From Rheinheimera pacifica (GTDB lineage: Bacteria; Pseudomonadota; Gammaproteobacteria; Enterobacterales; Alteromonadaceae), in contig NZ_FNXF01000002.1 of assembly GCF_900108485.1 (NCBI RefSeq), positions 62,001-126,000 on the forward strand: a stretch of DNA of 64,000 bases. Direction: 5' to 3'. The translations under genes and the position numbers were made by a program. This document shows, piece by piece, positions 9,526-18,903 of the stretch (positions are counted from its first letter, which is position 1; the number at the start of each line of letters is the position of its first letter). A model generated the notes under the pieces. It did no database searches. It saw nothing but the letters and a program-made list of their open reading frames with translations, and was not told where the DNA came from.

Positions 9526-10232
9526 CCTACAGCGTTGTTATAGTGGAAGATGAAATAGAAGTGGCACAATTACTGGCGCAATACTTACTGTCGCCGGACA
9601 AAAGGCGCGCCAATGCGCCGCGTTATCAGGTGCTGGGCATTGCCAGCGATCTGGCCACGGCGCGCTCAGTGCTGTCGGCTCTCAACCCGGCGCTGATCCT
9701 GCTGGATGTGTATCTGCCTGATGGCAGCGGCCTGACTTTATTGTCTGAACTGCGGGCCCGCGATACCAACAGCGAAATTATGTTATTAACCGCCGCTAAA
9801 GAAGTACAGGTGCTGGAAAAAGCCATGCAACTGGGCGTTTGCGACTTTCTGGTCAAGCCGATAATGTTATCCCGGCTGGACCAGGCATTAAGCCGGTTTG
9901 AAGAAAAACAGCAGCATTTATCTGCTGCGCGTGAAGTCACACAATCAATGGTAGATGCGCTGTTTTTAAACCCGGCCGACAACCCGAAAGACAACACTAG
10001 TATCCGCCTGCCCAAAGGGGTAGACAGCCTGACACTACAAAAAGTACGGCAGGTGTTCAATGCTACGCCCGAGCAAGCCTACACAGCTCAGCGCATTGGC
10101 GAGCAACTGGGCATTAGCCGCTCTACCGCACGGCGCTATCTGGAATATTTGCTGGAAAGTGCAGAACTGATGGTCGATCAACACTACGGCGCTATCGGCC
10201 GGCCGGAACGCAGCTATCGTAAGTGCCGTTAG
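9522..10232 (+). CDS. Response regulator, CitB/DcuR type, of the tct locus
   Basis: 236 residues. The receiver domain (about 1-125) has the acidic pair VVIVEDE near residue 8, the phospho-acceptor in LILLDVYLPDG (Asp about residue 62) and the conserved Lys in DFLVKP (about 112). The C-terminal domain carries a helix-turn-helix in RIGEQLGISRSTARRYL, as in CitB/DcuR/MalR. It is coupled to the kinase by a 4-nt overlap. It should activate the porin-tct operon when the carboxylate is sensed; the inverted repeat at 3463-3483 is a possible site. Confidence 0.88.
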   Translation: MTYSVVIVEDEIEVAQLLAQYLLSPDKRRANAPRYQVLGIASDLATARSVLSALNPALILLDVYLPDGSGLTLLSELRARDTNSEIMLLTAAKEVQVLEKAMQLGVCDFLVKPIMLSRLDQALSRFEEKQQHLSAAREVTQSMVDALFLNPADNPKDNTSIRLPKGVDSLTLQKVRQVFNATPEQAYTAQRIGEQLGISRSTARRYLEYLLESAELMVDQHYGAIGRPERSYRKCR

Positions 10233-10281
10233 CCGGCTTATGCAGTGCTGGCTTGACTTTTGTTAACAACAGCATTATAAA

Positions 10282-10296
10282 TGCGAACCATTCTCA
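10282..10296 (+). promoter_or_regulatory. Probable Fur box
   Basis: The 15-mer beginning TGCGAACCATTCTCA matches the 7-1-7 Fur consensus TGATAAT-N-ATTATCA at 10 of 14 positions, with the second half at 6 of 7. It lies 28 nt before the TonB receptor start, so iron-replete repression of the receptor and the PepSY gene is expected. Confidence 0.6.
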
Positions 10297-10323
10297 TTGC
10301 ATTTTGTGTTAATAAGGTTGGTT

Positions 10324-12411
10324 ATGTCTGCTCTGCCCCGCTTTACCCCATCGCGCCTCGCTTTGGCATTGTTATTATGCAGCCCACTGTTGCAGGCCAA
10401 CGACGATGCTATAGAGCATATTCAGGTGAGCGCTACCCGCAGCAGTGCGCCGGTCAGTACAGTGCCGGCCACCATTACCGTGATCACGCAAGAGCAAATT
10501 GCCAGCCAGCTGGCGTTTACCCAGGATATTTCGGCCATTTTGGGCAACCTGTTACCCGGTTTTTCGCCTAGCCGGCAAAAACTGACCTCGGCCGGTGAAA
10601 CGCTGCGTGGCCGCGAGCCGCTGTATATGATTGACGGCGTGCCACAGTCTAACCCGCTGCGTAACGGCTCACGCGATGGCAAAACCATCGATCCGGCAAT
10701 GATAGAACGCATTGAAGTGATCCGCGGCGCTAATGCCATCCAGGGTATGGGCGCCAGCGGCGGCATTATTAATATTATTACCAAATCAGCCGCAGACAAC
10801 CGCCATCAGCTTAGCGCCGGTTTTACTGCGCCTACGGCCGGCGGCAGCGATAGCCAAAGCTATAAAGCCAGTTATTTGCACAGCTATCAGCAGCAGGGTT
10901 TTGCTGTGGTGGCCGGCGTAGCAGCCAGCAATACCGGTATGTACCGCGATGGCAATGGTAAGCTGATTGGCGTTGACGGTACCCAGGGCGATACGATGGA
11001 CTCGCGCAGCATTGATGTGTTTATTAAGACCCGGCAGCAATTAAGCGCTACGGAAACACTGCAGCTGATGGTTAACCATTATAAACTGCGCGGTAACGGC
11101 GACTATGTGCAGGTGCCGGGCAATGTAGCACAAGGAGTAGCGGCTACCTCGGTACGCGGCGAAACCGAAGGCAAAGCCCCACAAAACAAGATAACAACGG
11201 CCTCGCTTGATTACACTAACCAGGCGGTGTTGGGCGGCAGTTTAAGCTGGCAGCTGTTTTTACAAGATTTTGCGGCGCTGTATGGCGGTGGTCGCTTTGC
11301 GGCATTTCAGGACCCGGCTTACGGCGAAAACCTGTATGACCAATCCCAGAATAAATCCACCAAGTACGGTAGCCGTTTAACCTGGTTTAAGCCTAACCTG
11401 GCATTAAGCGCGCTGGATCTAAGCACCGGCGTTGATTGGTTGCAGGATAAAACCTATCAGGAACTGGCGCTGACCGGCCGCAACTGGGTACCAGAGGCGA
11501 AATTTAACAATATCGCGCCCTTTGCCCAATTACGTTACAGCGCCGTGCCCGACTGGACGTTCAGCGTTGGTGGCCGTTATGAATACGGCAAACTAAAAGT
11601 CGCTGATTTTACTACGCTGGCGTCATACAACAGTACCTTTGTTGAGGGCGGCGAACCGGACTTTAACGAGCTGCTAACCAATGCCGGTGTGGTATGGCAA
11701 TTTCACCCTAATGTAAGGTTGTACGGTAGCTACAGCGAAGGCTTTAGCATGCCGGATGTCGGCCGCGTGCTGCGGGATATCAACACCCCGGGCTTGTCAG
11801 TAGACAGTTTTCTGACATTGCAGCCGGTGATTTCCGATAACCTGGAGCTGGGGGTGGAGTTCAGCTTTGACAACTGGCAACTGCGTGCCAGCGCCTATCG
11901 CTCGGACTCTGACTTAGGCTCACGCTTAGAACCCGATGCCGACGGCATTTACAGCGTAATGCGGGAGAAAACCGAGATAGACGGTATTGAAGCCGAAGGT
12001 CAGTACTATTTCAGCAGCGACAGCCAGCTTGGCTTTAGTTATGCCCGCACTAATGGCCGGTTCGACAGTGATAACGACGGCAAGGTTGACACCGATCTGG
12101 GCGGCGTGAATATCGCACCGGAGCGGTTAAACCTGTACTGGCAACAGCAGTGGCTGCCGGCACTGAGCAGCCGCTTACAAGCCAATATTCTGTTTAGCCA
12201 CAGGCTGAACACGGCTGAGCAGTTTAACGGTTACACCACGCTGGATCTCAGCAGCAATTACGATACAGCCTACGGCCGCTGGACATTGGGCATAGAAAAC
12301 CTGACCGACAAACAGTACTTTACCTACTATGCGCAAAGTACACCGGCCAATGCCCGTTACTTCGCCGGTATCGGCCGTACGCTGAACTTAAGCTGGAGCC
12401 ATAGCTTTTAA
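10324..12411 (+). CDS. TonB-dependent siderophore receptor
   Basis: 695 residues from ATG 10324, chosen because an AAGG ribosome site precedes it and it begins a good signal peptide (MSALPRFTPSRLALALLL, cleaved near LLQAND). The plug domain starts with the TonB-box-like IEHIQVSATR and contains the family strand IERIEVIRGANAIQGMGASGGIINIITK (about residues 122-150, quoted in part as IEVIRGANAIQG). The C-terminus ends in LNLSWSHSF, an aromatic-terminated barrel strand. It is an outer-membrane receptor for a ferric siderophore or similar chelate; the ligand cannot be read. The Fur box upstream and the PepSY gene 30 nt downstream support an iron-uptake operon. Confidence 0.88.
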   Translation: MSALPRFTPSRLALALLLCSPLLQANDDAIEHIQVSATRSSAPVSTVPATITVITQEQIASQLAFTQDISAILGNLLPGFSPSRQKLTSAGETLRGREPLYMIDGVPQSNPLRNGSRDGKTIDPAMIERIEVIRGANAIQGMGASGGIINIITKSAADNRHQLSAGFTAPTAGGSDSQSYKASYLHSYQQQGFAVVAGVAASNTGMYRDGNGKLIGVDGTQGDTMDSRSIDVFIKTRQQLSATETLQLMVNHYKLRGNGDYVQVPGNVAQGVAATSVRGETEGKAPQNKITTASLDYTNQAVLGGSLSWQLFLQDFAALYGGGRFAAFQDPAYGENLYDQSQNKSTKYGSRLTWFKPNLALSALDLSTGVDWLQDKTYQELALTGRNWVPEAKFNNIAPFAQLRYSAVPDWTFSVGGRYEYGKLKVADFTTLASYNSTFVEGGEPDFNELLTNAGVVWQFHPNVRLYGSYSEGFSMPDVGRVLRDINTPGLSVDSFLTLQPVISDNLELGVEFSFDNWQLRASAYRSDSDLGSRLEPDADGIYSVMREKTEIDGIEAEGQYYFSSDSQLGFSYARTNGRFDSDNDGKVDTDLGGVNIAPERLNLYWQQQWLPALSSRLQANILFSHRLNTAEQFNGYTTLDLSSNYDTAYGRWTLGIENLTDKQYFTYYAQSTPANARYFAGIGRTLNLSWSHSF

Positions 12412-12441
12412 ATGGGTTCACTTTAAATGAGCTTATTCTGA

Positions 12442-13515
12442 ATGGCCTTCACCGCTTCAAGGCTGCATCGCTACCTAAGCTGGGCGCTTGGCATCTGGCT
12501 GGTATTGCTGAGCGTTAGCGGCGCGGTGTTGCTGTATAAAAACCCGCTGCTGCGCTGGCAATACCCGCAGTTGCAGCACATTCAGCCGGTAGCGAATATC
12601 AGCCATTGGGGGCCGCTGCTAAACCAATTGCAGCAGGATGCGCAATTTCGTTATGTGAAATTCCCCGCCGCCGATGCGCTCTGGCTGGAAGCCGTTACAT
12701 TTGATAACCAGCGGCACTATTACAATCAACAGCACCAGCTGTTGTTAACCCGCGACGTACATGGCGACTGGCTGGATTGGTTGTACGATTTTCATCTGCA
12801 TTTGCTCTCTGGTGAGAGCGGCCATACCGCAAACGGTGTTATTGGCCTGCTTAGCATGCTGCTATTACTCAGCGGCCTGTGGCAATGGTGGCCGCGCCGC
12901 TTTAACCGCCGCCTGTTTAACCTGCCAAAACCTGACAGCAGCCTGCGCAGCTTACGCCAATACCATAGTGTGCTGGCGTTGCTGCTATTGCCGTTACTGC
13001 TGTTAACCAGTGCCACCGGCGCCATGATGGTATTCAGTACACAAACCCAAACCGTACTGCATACCTTAATACCGCCCTCTGCGCCGCCGGCACAACCGCT
13101 GCGCAGTATCGCGCCGGTGCCGCTTAATGCCACCAACTGGACCGCAGCCTTACAGAGCGCACAGCAGCATTGGCCCGTGCAGGCACTGCGCCTGGTAAGC
13201 CTGCGGCAAAAAGACAGCGACCCAATAAGCTTTCGTGCCAAAGCCGCAGACGAATGGCACCCGAATGGCCGCGGTGTACTGCAAATTAACCCGTCAGATA
13301 ACAGTGTGTTGTTCGCGCTGCCGGCAGCTGAACTGGCGCTGGCCGATCGACTGCGTAATAGTTTCTACCCGCTGCATCTTGCTGCGGTGGGTGGCACCCT
13401 GTATCAGCTGGCGTTATTGTGCACCGGCGTGTTTAGCCTGGTGTTATTGCTGCTGGGGCTACTGTTTAGCTGGCGCCGGCTTAAGGCTCGTTCAGCTCGT
13501 TATGGTGCTTGCTGA
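12442..13515 (+). CDS. PepSY-domain inner-membrane protein, iron-regulated (siderophore reductase-like)
   Basis: 357 residues. Four hydrophobic segments (about 11-33, 130-148, 176-198 and 312-337) flank PepSY-type extracytoplasmic regions, the layout of the PiuB / PepSY-TM family. Conserved histidines are present in LHRYLSW (about residue 9), YDFHLHLLSGESG (about 115-127), RQYHSVLA (about 173) and YPLHLAA (about 308), which could ligate haem or metal. Members encoded beside TonB receptors are thought to help release iron from siderophores by reduction. It follows the receptor by 30 nt and has a weak ribosome site. Its last 35 nt overlap the convergent TRIC-family gene. Confidence 0.8.
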   Translation: MAFTASRLHRYLSWALGIWLVLLSVSGAVLLYKNPLLRWQYPQLQHIQPVANISHWGPLLNQLQQDAQFRYVKFPAADALWLEAVTFDNQRHYYNQQHQLLLTRDVHGDWLDWLYDFHLHLLSGESGHTANGVIGLLSMLLLLSGLWQWWPRRFNRRLFNLPKPDSSLRSLRQYHSVLALLLLPLLLLTSATGAMMVFSTQTQTVLHTLIPPSAPPAQPLRSIAPVPLNATNWTAALQSAQQHWPVQALRLVSLRQKDSDPISFRAKAADEWHPNGRGVLQINPSDNSVLFALPAAELALADRLRNSFYPLHLAAVGGTLYQLALLCTGVFSLVLLLLGLLFSWRRLKARSARYGAC

Positions 13516-14113
13516 ACACCGGTATCGTTAATTGCCATTTCATTGCCGCTAAGCGCAGCAACAACAACGCCAGCATACCGCTGAGCATAGCGGGTAGTTG
13601 CGCCACGCCCAGTGCCAGCAAGCCGGTGTATACCACACCGCCAAAAATACAGGTTACGGCGTATAGCTCGCCACGAAACACCATGGGCACCTCACGGCAC
13701 AGCACGTCGCGGATCATCCCGCCGCAAACCCCGCTCATAGTGCCCAGCAATATTGCTACCATGGTTGAGGTGCCGTGATCCAGCGCCTTTTGCGTACCCA
13801 TAATAACGAAGAATGCCAGCCCCAGCGCATCAAACAATTGCAGAGTATTATGCGGAATGGTTAAACGGTTGCGTACCAGTAAAATGGTGGCCACAGCCGC
13901 AATAAAAATGGCGTAAAAATAGCTGTTATTGTTAATCCAGATCACCGGGGTATCCAGAATAACATCGCGCAAGGTGCCGCCGCCAATAGCGGTAACACTG
14001 GCCAGCACTATCACGCCAAAGCCGTCCATCTGGTTGCGCCATGCTGCTAAAGTGCCGGAAATAGCAAATACCGCAATGCCAAGTAAATCAAACCAGTGAA
14101 AATAGCTTTCCAT
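13481..14113 (-). CDS. TRIC-type (UPF0126, YicG-like) cation channel family protein
   Basis: 210 residues with seven transmembrane helices. The two inverted-repeat halves each carry the family's glycine-rich motif: GGGTLRDVIL (about 45-54) and CGGMIRDVL (about 131-139), which line the pore in prokaryotic TRIC channels. The length matches the family (200-210). It is probably a monovalent-cation channel of the inner membrane, inferred from family structures. It is transcribed convergently with the PepSY gene and overlaps it by 35 nt at the 3' ends. Confidence 0.87.
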   Translation of the reverse strand: MESYFHWFDLLGIAVFAISGTLAAWRNQMDGFGVIVLASVTAIGGGTLRDVILDTPVIWINNNSYFYAIFIAAVATILLVRNRLTIPHNTLQLFDALGLAFFVIMGTQKALDHGTSTMVAILLGTMSGVCGGMIRDVLCREVPMVFRGELYAVTCIFGGVVYTGLLALGVAQLPAMLSGMLALLLLRLAAMKWQLTIPVFSKHHNELNEP

Positions 14114-14272
14114 ATCTGCCCCCGGGCTGTTTCAGCGGCCAAAGTAACAGGCTTTGGCAACAGCGTAAATAGGTGGCATAACGATAAAAAAGCCGCCCGC
14201 TTTGCTGTTCGGCCAGCCCGGCTTGTGTTAACATTTTACCGTTTTTTTAACAAACACTTTTAAAGGATTAGT

Positions 14273-15223
14273 ATGAACAAGTCAGTGATAGCGTTGGTTG
14301 TGGTAGCTGTAGCCGCAGGCGGCGGGTTGTATTATGCCAATATGCTGGCAGAAGACGCCATTAAACAGCAGATTGAACAGGCAAACCAAAGCTACCGCGA
14401 CCTTGCCGATAACGGCGAAATGCCGCAGTTCTCATTGGCTTATAAAGATGTATCGGCCAACGTACTAACCTCCAGCTATAGCATTAGTGGCCTGGAAGTA
14501 ACCATGGCAGAACTGGGCAATATTGCCACTATCGACCTTATTACTGCCAAAGGTGTTAAACCACAAAGCCTGGCCGACAAAGCCAGCATGCAAATAACCG
14601 GCATTAAAGCCGCTCCTGCCGCACTGCAATTGCTGCCGCCCCATGTCAGCGCCTTTGTGCAAAGCCTGGCGCTGCACGGTGATTACAGTTACGAGTATCA
14701 GGCCAATGGCCAACTGTTATTTAGCCAGCAAACCCGTATTAACGACGAGTTTAGCCTGAGTTATGACTTCACACTGGCGCAAATGCAGCAGTTCTGGCAA
14801 TACGCCAAAGAATTCAGTGCCCTGCCACCAGAGCAACAACAAGCACTGACTGTCAGCGAAGACTATGTACAGCAGGTAATGGCTAAACTGGCTAGCGGCG
14901 CATTAAGCAATGGCAATGTTGTCATTGAAAACAAAGGTTTTATCGAGCGCGCTGTGGCCATGGCGGCCGAGCAAGGCCAGGCACCGGATCTGAAAACCAT
15001 ACAGGGCATGGCGCTGCTGAATATTTCGATGCTGGAACCGCTGCCACAGCCAATGAAAGATAGCCTGACAACCTTTGTCAATAAACCGGAAAAGTTAAAG
15101 CTAACCTTTAGCTTTGCCGAGCCACTGCAATTTGAAAAACTGGCGACCGGTGAACCCATGCCTGGCCTGGAGACACCGGAAGCGATGATTGAATACGCCA
15201 ATCTGAAACTGACCGCTAACTAA
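14273..15223 (+). CDS. Membrane-anchored periplasmic protein, YdgA/DUF945-like
   Basis: 316 residues. An N-terminal signal anchor (MNKSVIALVVVAVAAGGG) precedes a soluble domain of mixed beta structure. The start and general composition recall the YdgA/DUF945 group, but this protein is shorter than the usual 450-500 residues, so the assignment is tentative. An AAGGATTAGT ribosome site lies just before the ATG. It is a single-gene unit closed by a clear terminator at 15236-15262. No catalytic motif is visible and the function is unknown. Confidence 0.7.
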   Translation: MNKSVIALVVVAVAAGGGLYYANMLAEDAIKQQIEQANQSYRDLADNGEMPQFSLAYKDVSANVLTSSYSISGLEVTMAELGNIATIDLITAKGVKPQSLADKASMQITGIKAAPAALQLLPPHVSAFVQSLALHGDYSYEYQANGQLLFSQQTRINDEFSLSYDFTLAQMQQFWQYAKEFSALPPEQQQALTVSEDYVQQVMAKLASGALSNGNVVIENKGFIERAVAMAAEQGQAPDLKTIQGMALLNISMLEPLPQPMKDSLTTFVNKPEKLKLTFSFAEPLQFEKLATGEPMPGLETPEAMIEYANLKLTAN

Positions 15224-15235
15224 GATACGCCTGAT

Positions 15236-15262
15236 AAGCCGGCTGCCCCGCCGGCTTTTTTA
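15236..15262 (+). terminator. Rho-independent terminator
   Basis: An 8-bp GC-rich stem (AAGCCGGC / GCCGGCTT) with a 6-nt loop is followed by a T-rich tail. It lies 12 nt after the stop of the YdgA-like gene. Confidence 0.85.
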
Positions 15263-15300
15263 TTTATACGCCAAACTGCAGCTTTGGCAGAGCTGTTCTG

Positions 15301-15711
15301 TCAACCGCCGCGCCGGCTGGCCTGCGGCGGTACTAAAAACCAACTCACTGCTACCAACCCAGCAAAGCCGGTATACAACAGCATAAAAACCCAATCCGGC
15401 GCCGTGTAATACAACAAGCTTTGCAACCAGTGTTGAATAAAGGAACCGGCATAAGTCGCTGCACCGGCCTTTTGCCGCAACGCCATTTCCCAAATGGTTA
15501 ACGGGCAAATAACCCCAAGCCACGACTGCAGCACCACTATACCTATTGCGATTAAATGCAGGATGCGAAAGGTGCGGTTTCTAACCCAACGCCAATTGAG
15601 AAAATACCCCAGGTAAATAGCAAGCAAACCCAATACTACGAGTAACACAAACAGAAAGTGCAGCGTTAAAATGAAATCGGCAAGCCCAAGCAGTAACGAC
15701 GCTTTTGACAT
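15301..15711 (-). CDS. DUF2784 family membrane protein
   Basis: 136 residues, four transmembrane helices (about 8-33, 46-63, 92-104 and 109-128). The pattern LADFILTLHFLF, NWRWVRNRTFRILHL and the loop WLGVICPLTIWE identify the DUF2784 family, small inner-membrane proteins of unknown function. AGGAGG-type ribosome site (AGGAGGATC) precedes the ATG. A frameshifted and truncated second copy of the same gene lies at 20325-20500 in the same orientation, so this family has been duplicated locally. Confidence 0.87.
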   Translation of the reverse strand: MSKASLLLGLADFILTLHFLFVLLVVLGLLAIYLGYFLNWRWVRNRTFRILHLIAIGIVVLQSWLGVICPLTIWEMALRQKAGAATYAGSFIQHWLQSLLYYTAPDWVFMLLYTGFAGLVAVSWFLVPPQASRRGG

Positions 15712-15813
15712 ACAGATCCTCCTGTAAGCTAAAGCAGCAACAGCGTGCTGGCTTTACATTTTCAAACAGCGCAAGCCTGCTTACTGCAGATAATCCACTT
15801 TATTACTGCAAAA

Positions 15814-17025
15814 CTAACTTAGCCGTGAAAAGCCAAATAATGGCGCCAGTGGATGGCTACGCCCTTCAATAGTGGCACGCAGTAAACCAGCCCCTATCAT
15901 GCTGTAACTAATACCATTGCCACCATACGCCATGGCAAACAATACCCTTGGGCCCCATTGTGGGTGTTCACCAAAAAACGGCAGGCCATCTTCGGTTTCG
16001 GCAAAGGTGCCGCCCCAGGAAAACGCCGGGCGCAAAGTCAGCTGCGGCAGCAGCTTTTCTACTTTTTTAACCAGCCCTTTGGCTTTGCTTTCAACTCGTT
16101 TATCACGGCGCGCCGGTATGTCGGTATCGTCGTCATCGCCGCCCACCAGCAAGCGGTTATCACCAGTGGTACGCATATACAGATACGGCCGGGCCGATTC
16201 CCATGCCATGGTGGAGGCTAGCCACCCCAGATCTTCTGCCGCCATCGGATCGGTTATAAATGCATAGCTGCTGCGATTTTTTGCCACCGGCTGCTTCAGC
16301 CATTTTTGCGAAGCGTAACCTGCCGCCATTACCACGTGTTTAGTGTGGATCTGATGCCCTTCAGCAGTGCGCAACGTAACCTTGTTTGCAGTGGGCTTAA
16401 TGCTGGCTATGACCGTGCGGTCAAACACCCTGCCACCACGTTCTGCCAGGCGCAGCAATAACCGGGATGCCATCCGGTATGGGTCAATACAACCGGCCTG
16501 CTTGCTGAGAATAGCGCACGGCGCTTTAATACCAAATTGCTCTTTTACACCTGTAGCATCGAGCCACTGCATAGCAAACTGATGCTTTTTGCGCAGCAGA
16601 TATTCCTCGCGTATTGCTGCTTTGTCACTGCGTTTACTGGCGTAATAAAGGCTGTGCTGCAGGCTGAAGTCGACATCGCCCAGCTCATTTGCCAGTTTAC
16701 CGATATCTGTAATTGCCGTAGCGCACGCCTTATAAGCCAGCACGGCCTGAGTTTCGCCATACATTGTGGCTAAATCGACCATATGGGTATCAATTTCATA
16801 CTGCAATAAAGCAGTACTTGCTGCAGAGCTGCCCCAGCCAATATCGCGCTGCTCTACCACAACGGTGTCAAAACCATGCGCTGCCAGCTCATCAGCGATT
16901 AGTGAGCCGGTGATACCACCACCCACTACAACGACATCGCAATGAATATCGGCCTGCAGTTGCGGAAAAACACACATCAGGCCGTTTTTGATGGCCCAGA
17001 AAGGGTAGCCGCTTTTCAGATCCAT
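15814..17025 (-). CDS. FAD-dependent oxidoreductase (D-amino-acid oxidase / glycine oxidase fold)
   Basis: 403 residues. A Rossmann FAD-binding motif, VVVVGGGITGSLIADELA (about residues 31-48), is followed by the second-strand acidic residue in VVVEQRDIGWGSSAAS (about 55-70), the DAO-family flavin loop. The C-terminal GGNGISYSMIGAGLL resembles the DAO C-terminal motif. It should oxidise an amine, amino acid or related substrate, using FAD in the cytoplasm; the substrate is not evident. The tail FGFSRLS and the N-terminal extension SGYPFWAIKNGLM are typical of the subgroup annotated simply as FAD-dependent oxidoreductase. Separated by about 80 nt from the UDG-family gene; it may be a separate transcription unit. 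Confidence 0.82.
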   Translation of the reverse strand: MDLKSGYPFWAIKNGLMCVFPQLQADIHCDVVVVGGGITGSLIADELAAHGFDTVVVEQRDIGWGSSAASTALLQYEIDTHMVDLATMYGETQAVLAYKACATAITDIGKLANELGDVDFSLQHSLYYASKRSDKAAIREEYLLRKKHQFAMQWLDATGVKEQFGIKAPCAILSKQAGCIDPYRMASRLLLRLAERGGRVFDRTVIASIKPTANKVTLRTAEGHQIHTKHVVMAAGYASQKWLKQPVAKNRSSYAFITDPMAAEDLGWLASTMAWESARPYLYMRTTGDNRLLVGGDDDDTDIPARRDKRVESKAKGLVKKVEKLLPQLTLRPAFSWGGTFAETEDGLPFFGEHPQWGPRVLFAMAYGGNGISYSMIGAGLLRATIEGRSHPLAPLFGFSRLS

Positions 17026-17108
17026 CCGTCCGTCCTCAGGTCACTATGCTTATTAATATAATGTTATTATTGCTTACTAAGCACAGTACGCCGATTAGCC
17101 TGGCAAGG

Positions 17109-17711
17109 CTATTCCATTTTCCGTAACAAAACCTGTTTAACCCGGGCCTGCAGCTTTGGCAACAGCTGCTCGGTAAACCAGGGGTTGCGTTTCAACCAGA
17201 TATTATTGCGCGGGCTGGGGTGTGGCAGCGGTATGATGTCTGGCCAGTAATCCTGCCAGGACGCCACGGTGTGAGTTACCGACGATTGGGCTGCCGGTAA
17301 ATGATAAGCCTGAGCATACTGGCCTATCACAATCGTCAGTTGCAGATTTTTTAACGGCTGCAGCAGTGCCTGGCGCCAAGTGGCGGCACATTCCGGCCGC
17401 GGCGGTAAATCACCACTTTTGCCGGTACCGGGGAAACAAAAACCCATCGGCAAAATTGCCACCAGTTGCGGGTTGTAAAATTGCTCAGCCGTTAAACCCA
17501 GCCACTGTCGCAAACGCTCGCCACTTGCATCAGCAAATGGCACGCCAGCATCATGCGCCTTTCGCCCGGGAGCCTGGCCGGCAATTAAAATGCGTGCCGC
17601 CGGGTGCCATTGTAAAATGGGCTTCGGCGCCAGCGGCAAAACCTCCGCACACAAGGTGCAGTGGCGCACCTTATTAAGTAGCTCGGTGCCGGCATCGTTG
17701 TGATTATCCAT
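17109..17711 (-). CDS. Uracil-DNA glycosylase superfamily protein
   Basis: 200 residues from ATG 17711; an in-frame ATG 21 nt upstream overlaps the MFS gene and is less likely. The UDG-fold active-site loop reads GQAPGRKAHDAGVPFADASG (about residues 45-64), with the water-activating region near GQAPG, and the C-terminal motif is HPSPRNN. An N-terminal CTLC pair resembles metal or Fe-S ligands but only two cysteines are near each other. The predicted role is excision of damaged bases from DNA or a related nucleic-acid function. It ends the ECF41 operon (SnoaL-sigma-MFS-UDG), an unusual placement for a DNA-repair gene. Confidence 0.8.
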   Translation of the reverse strand: MDNHNDAGTELLNKVRHCTLCAEVLPLAPKPILQWHPAARILIAGQAPGRKAHDAGVPFADASGERLRQWLGLTAEQFYNPQLVAILPMGFCFPGTGKSGDLPPRPECAATWRQALLQPLKNLQLTIVIGQYAQAYHLPAAQSSVTHTVASWQDYWPDIIPLPHPSPRNNIWLKRNPWFTEQLLPKLQARVKQVLLRKME

Positions 17712-17724
17712 TTGCGTGACCCCG

Positions 17725-18903
17725 TCAATCAAAAGAGTGCTTCACCGCTGCAGCTATCAGCATAAAAGCAAGCAACGCCGTTATAACAACCAGCAGCGAC
17801 ACCGCTGGCCAGCCAAAAGCGCCGGCAATTGCACCCGCGGCAACGGGGCCAAGCAACAGGCCGATATTATTGCCCTGCATAGCAAAACCCAGGGTGGCAC
17901 CGAGCAGTTCCTTGCGGGGCGCAAAGCGCGCTGCACTGGTAAAAATAACCACCGGCACTAAGCCGCCGGCAAAAGAAAACACTATACATAAAACGTACAT
18001 TACCGGCCCCGGTAGCAGTGCGCTAAATGCGCCCACAGCACAGATCGCCATGATGGCAAAACTAAGCAACAGTAGCCGCGCCGGCTGCACGCCGCGTGCC
18101 AGCAATTGGCCACAAACAAGGTTACCTGCACCACTGGTTGCAATGGCCACTGCACTGAGCATGCTGGCCGCTTCACTGCTGATATTAAGCCGCTGCGTCA
18201 GCAGCGCCGGCAAAAAGCCAAACAGGGCAAAAAATAACACGGAGAAGGCGGCAAACAAGCCGCACAGCAACCAGGGGCCGGGCGCCGTAATCGCTTCGCC
18301 GATATCCTTCAGCACAGACCGCGGCGTTACTGTGGCCGCTTTTACCGCAGGCAAAACCCACAGCAACAGCAAGGCATAGCTTAGCAACACTGCACCGTTC
18401 AGTAGCCAGAAACCGCGCCAGCTCAGCCAGTGCAGCAATGGTGCTGCCAGCATTGCTATCGTCATACCGACCGGCATAAACGTGGCCCACAGCGCCATAG
18501 CCCTGCCACGGCTTTGCTCTGTAGCCACGGCGACAATGAGGGCCGGTGCCGCGACAATAAGACCAAGAAAACCAAGCCCTTCCAGCACACGGCTTGCCAT
18601 CAGGCTGCCGGCGCCGGCTGTTATTGCGCCCAGGGCAGAGCCCGCCGCCATTAATAATAAGCTCAGCACCACCATTTGCTTTGCGCCAACACGGTCGACA
18701 AACAGTCCGACAGGCGCGCCGGCAATCGCCCCTACTACCGCAAATGCTGAGATCAGCCAGGATGCGGTACTCAAACTAAGGCCTAGCTCCTGCTGCACCG
18801 CCAGCATTGCCATTGGCGCCTTGCCAACCTGACAAGCCGCCATCACACCGGCGCCAAATAGCAATATTATGCTAAACCACATGCTGTGATAGCTACGCAT
18901 CAT
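17725..18903 (-). CDS. MFS transporter in the ECF41 sigma-factor operon
   Basis: 392 residues, 12 transmembrane helices. The family loop between helices 2 and 3 is recognisable as GLFVDRVGAKQM (about residues 64-75), a variant of the MFS GxxxDRxGRR motif, and TM4-5 contain the typical glycine/alanine-rich packing. It resembles drug or cyanate/nitrite-type exporters (CynX/NimT-like), but the substrate is unknown. Its ATG overlaps the sigma-factor stop (TAATG), meaning translational coupling, so it is probably induced by this sigma factor. Confidence 0.82.
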   Translation of the reverse strand: MMRSYHSMWFSIILLFGAGVMAACQVGKAPMAMLAVQQELGLSLSTASWLISAFAVVGAIAGAPVGLFVDRVGAKQMVVLSLLLMAAGSALGAITAGAGSLMASRVLEGLGFLGLIVAAPALIVAVATEQSRGRAMALWATFMPVGMTIAMLAAPLLHWLSWRGFWLLNGAVLLSYALLLLWVLPAVKAATVTPRSVLKDIGEAITAPGPWLLCGLFAAFSVLFFALFGFLPALLTQRLNISSEAASMLSAVAIATSGAGNLVCGQLLARGVQPARLLLLSFAIMAICAVGAFSALLPGPVMYVLCIVFSFAGGLVPVVIFTSAARFAPRKELLGATLGFAMQGNNIGLLLGPVAAGAIAGAFGWPAVSLLVVITALLAFMLIAAAVKHSFD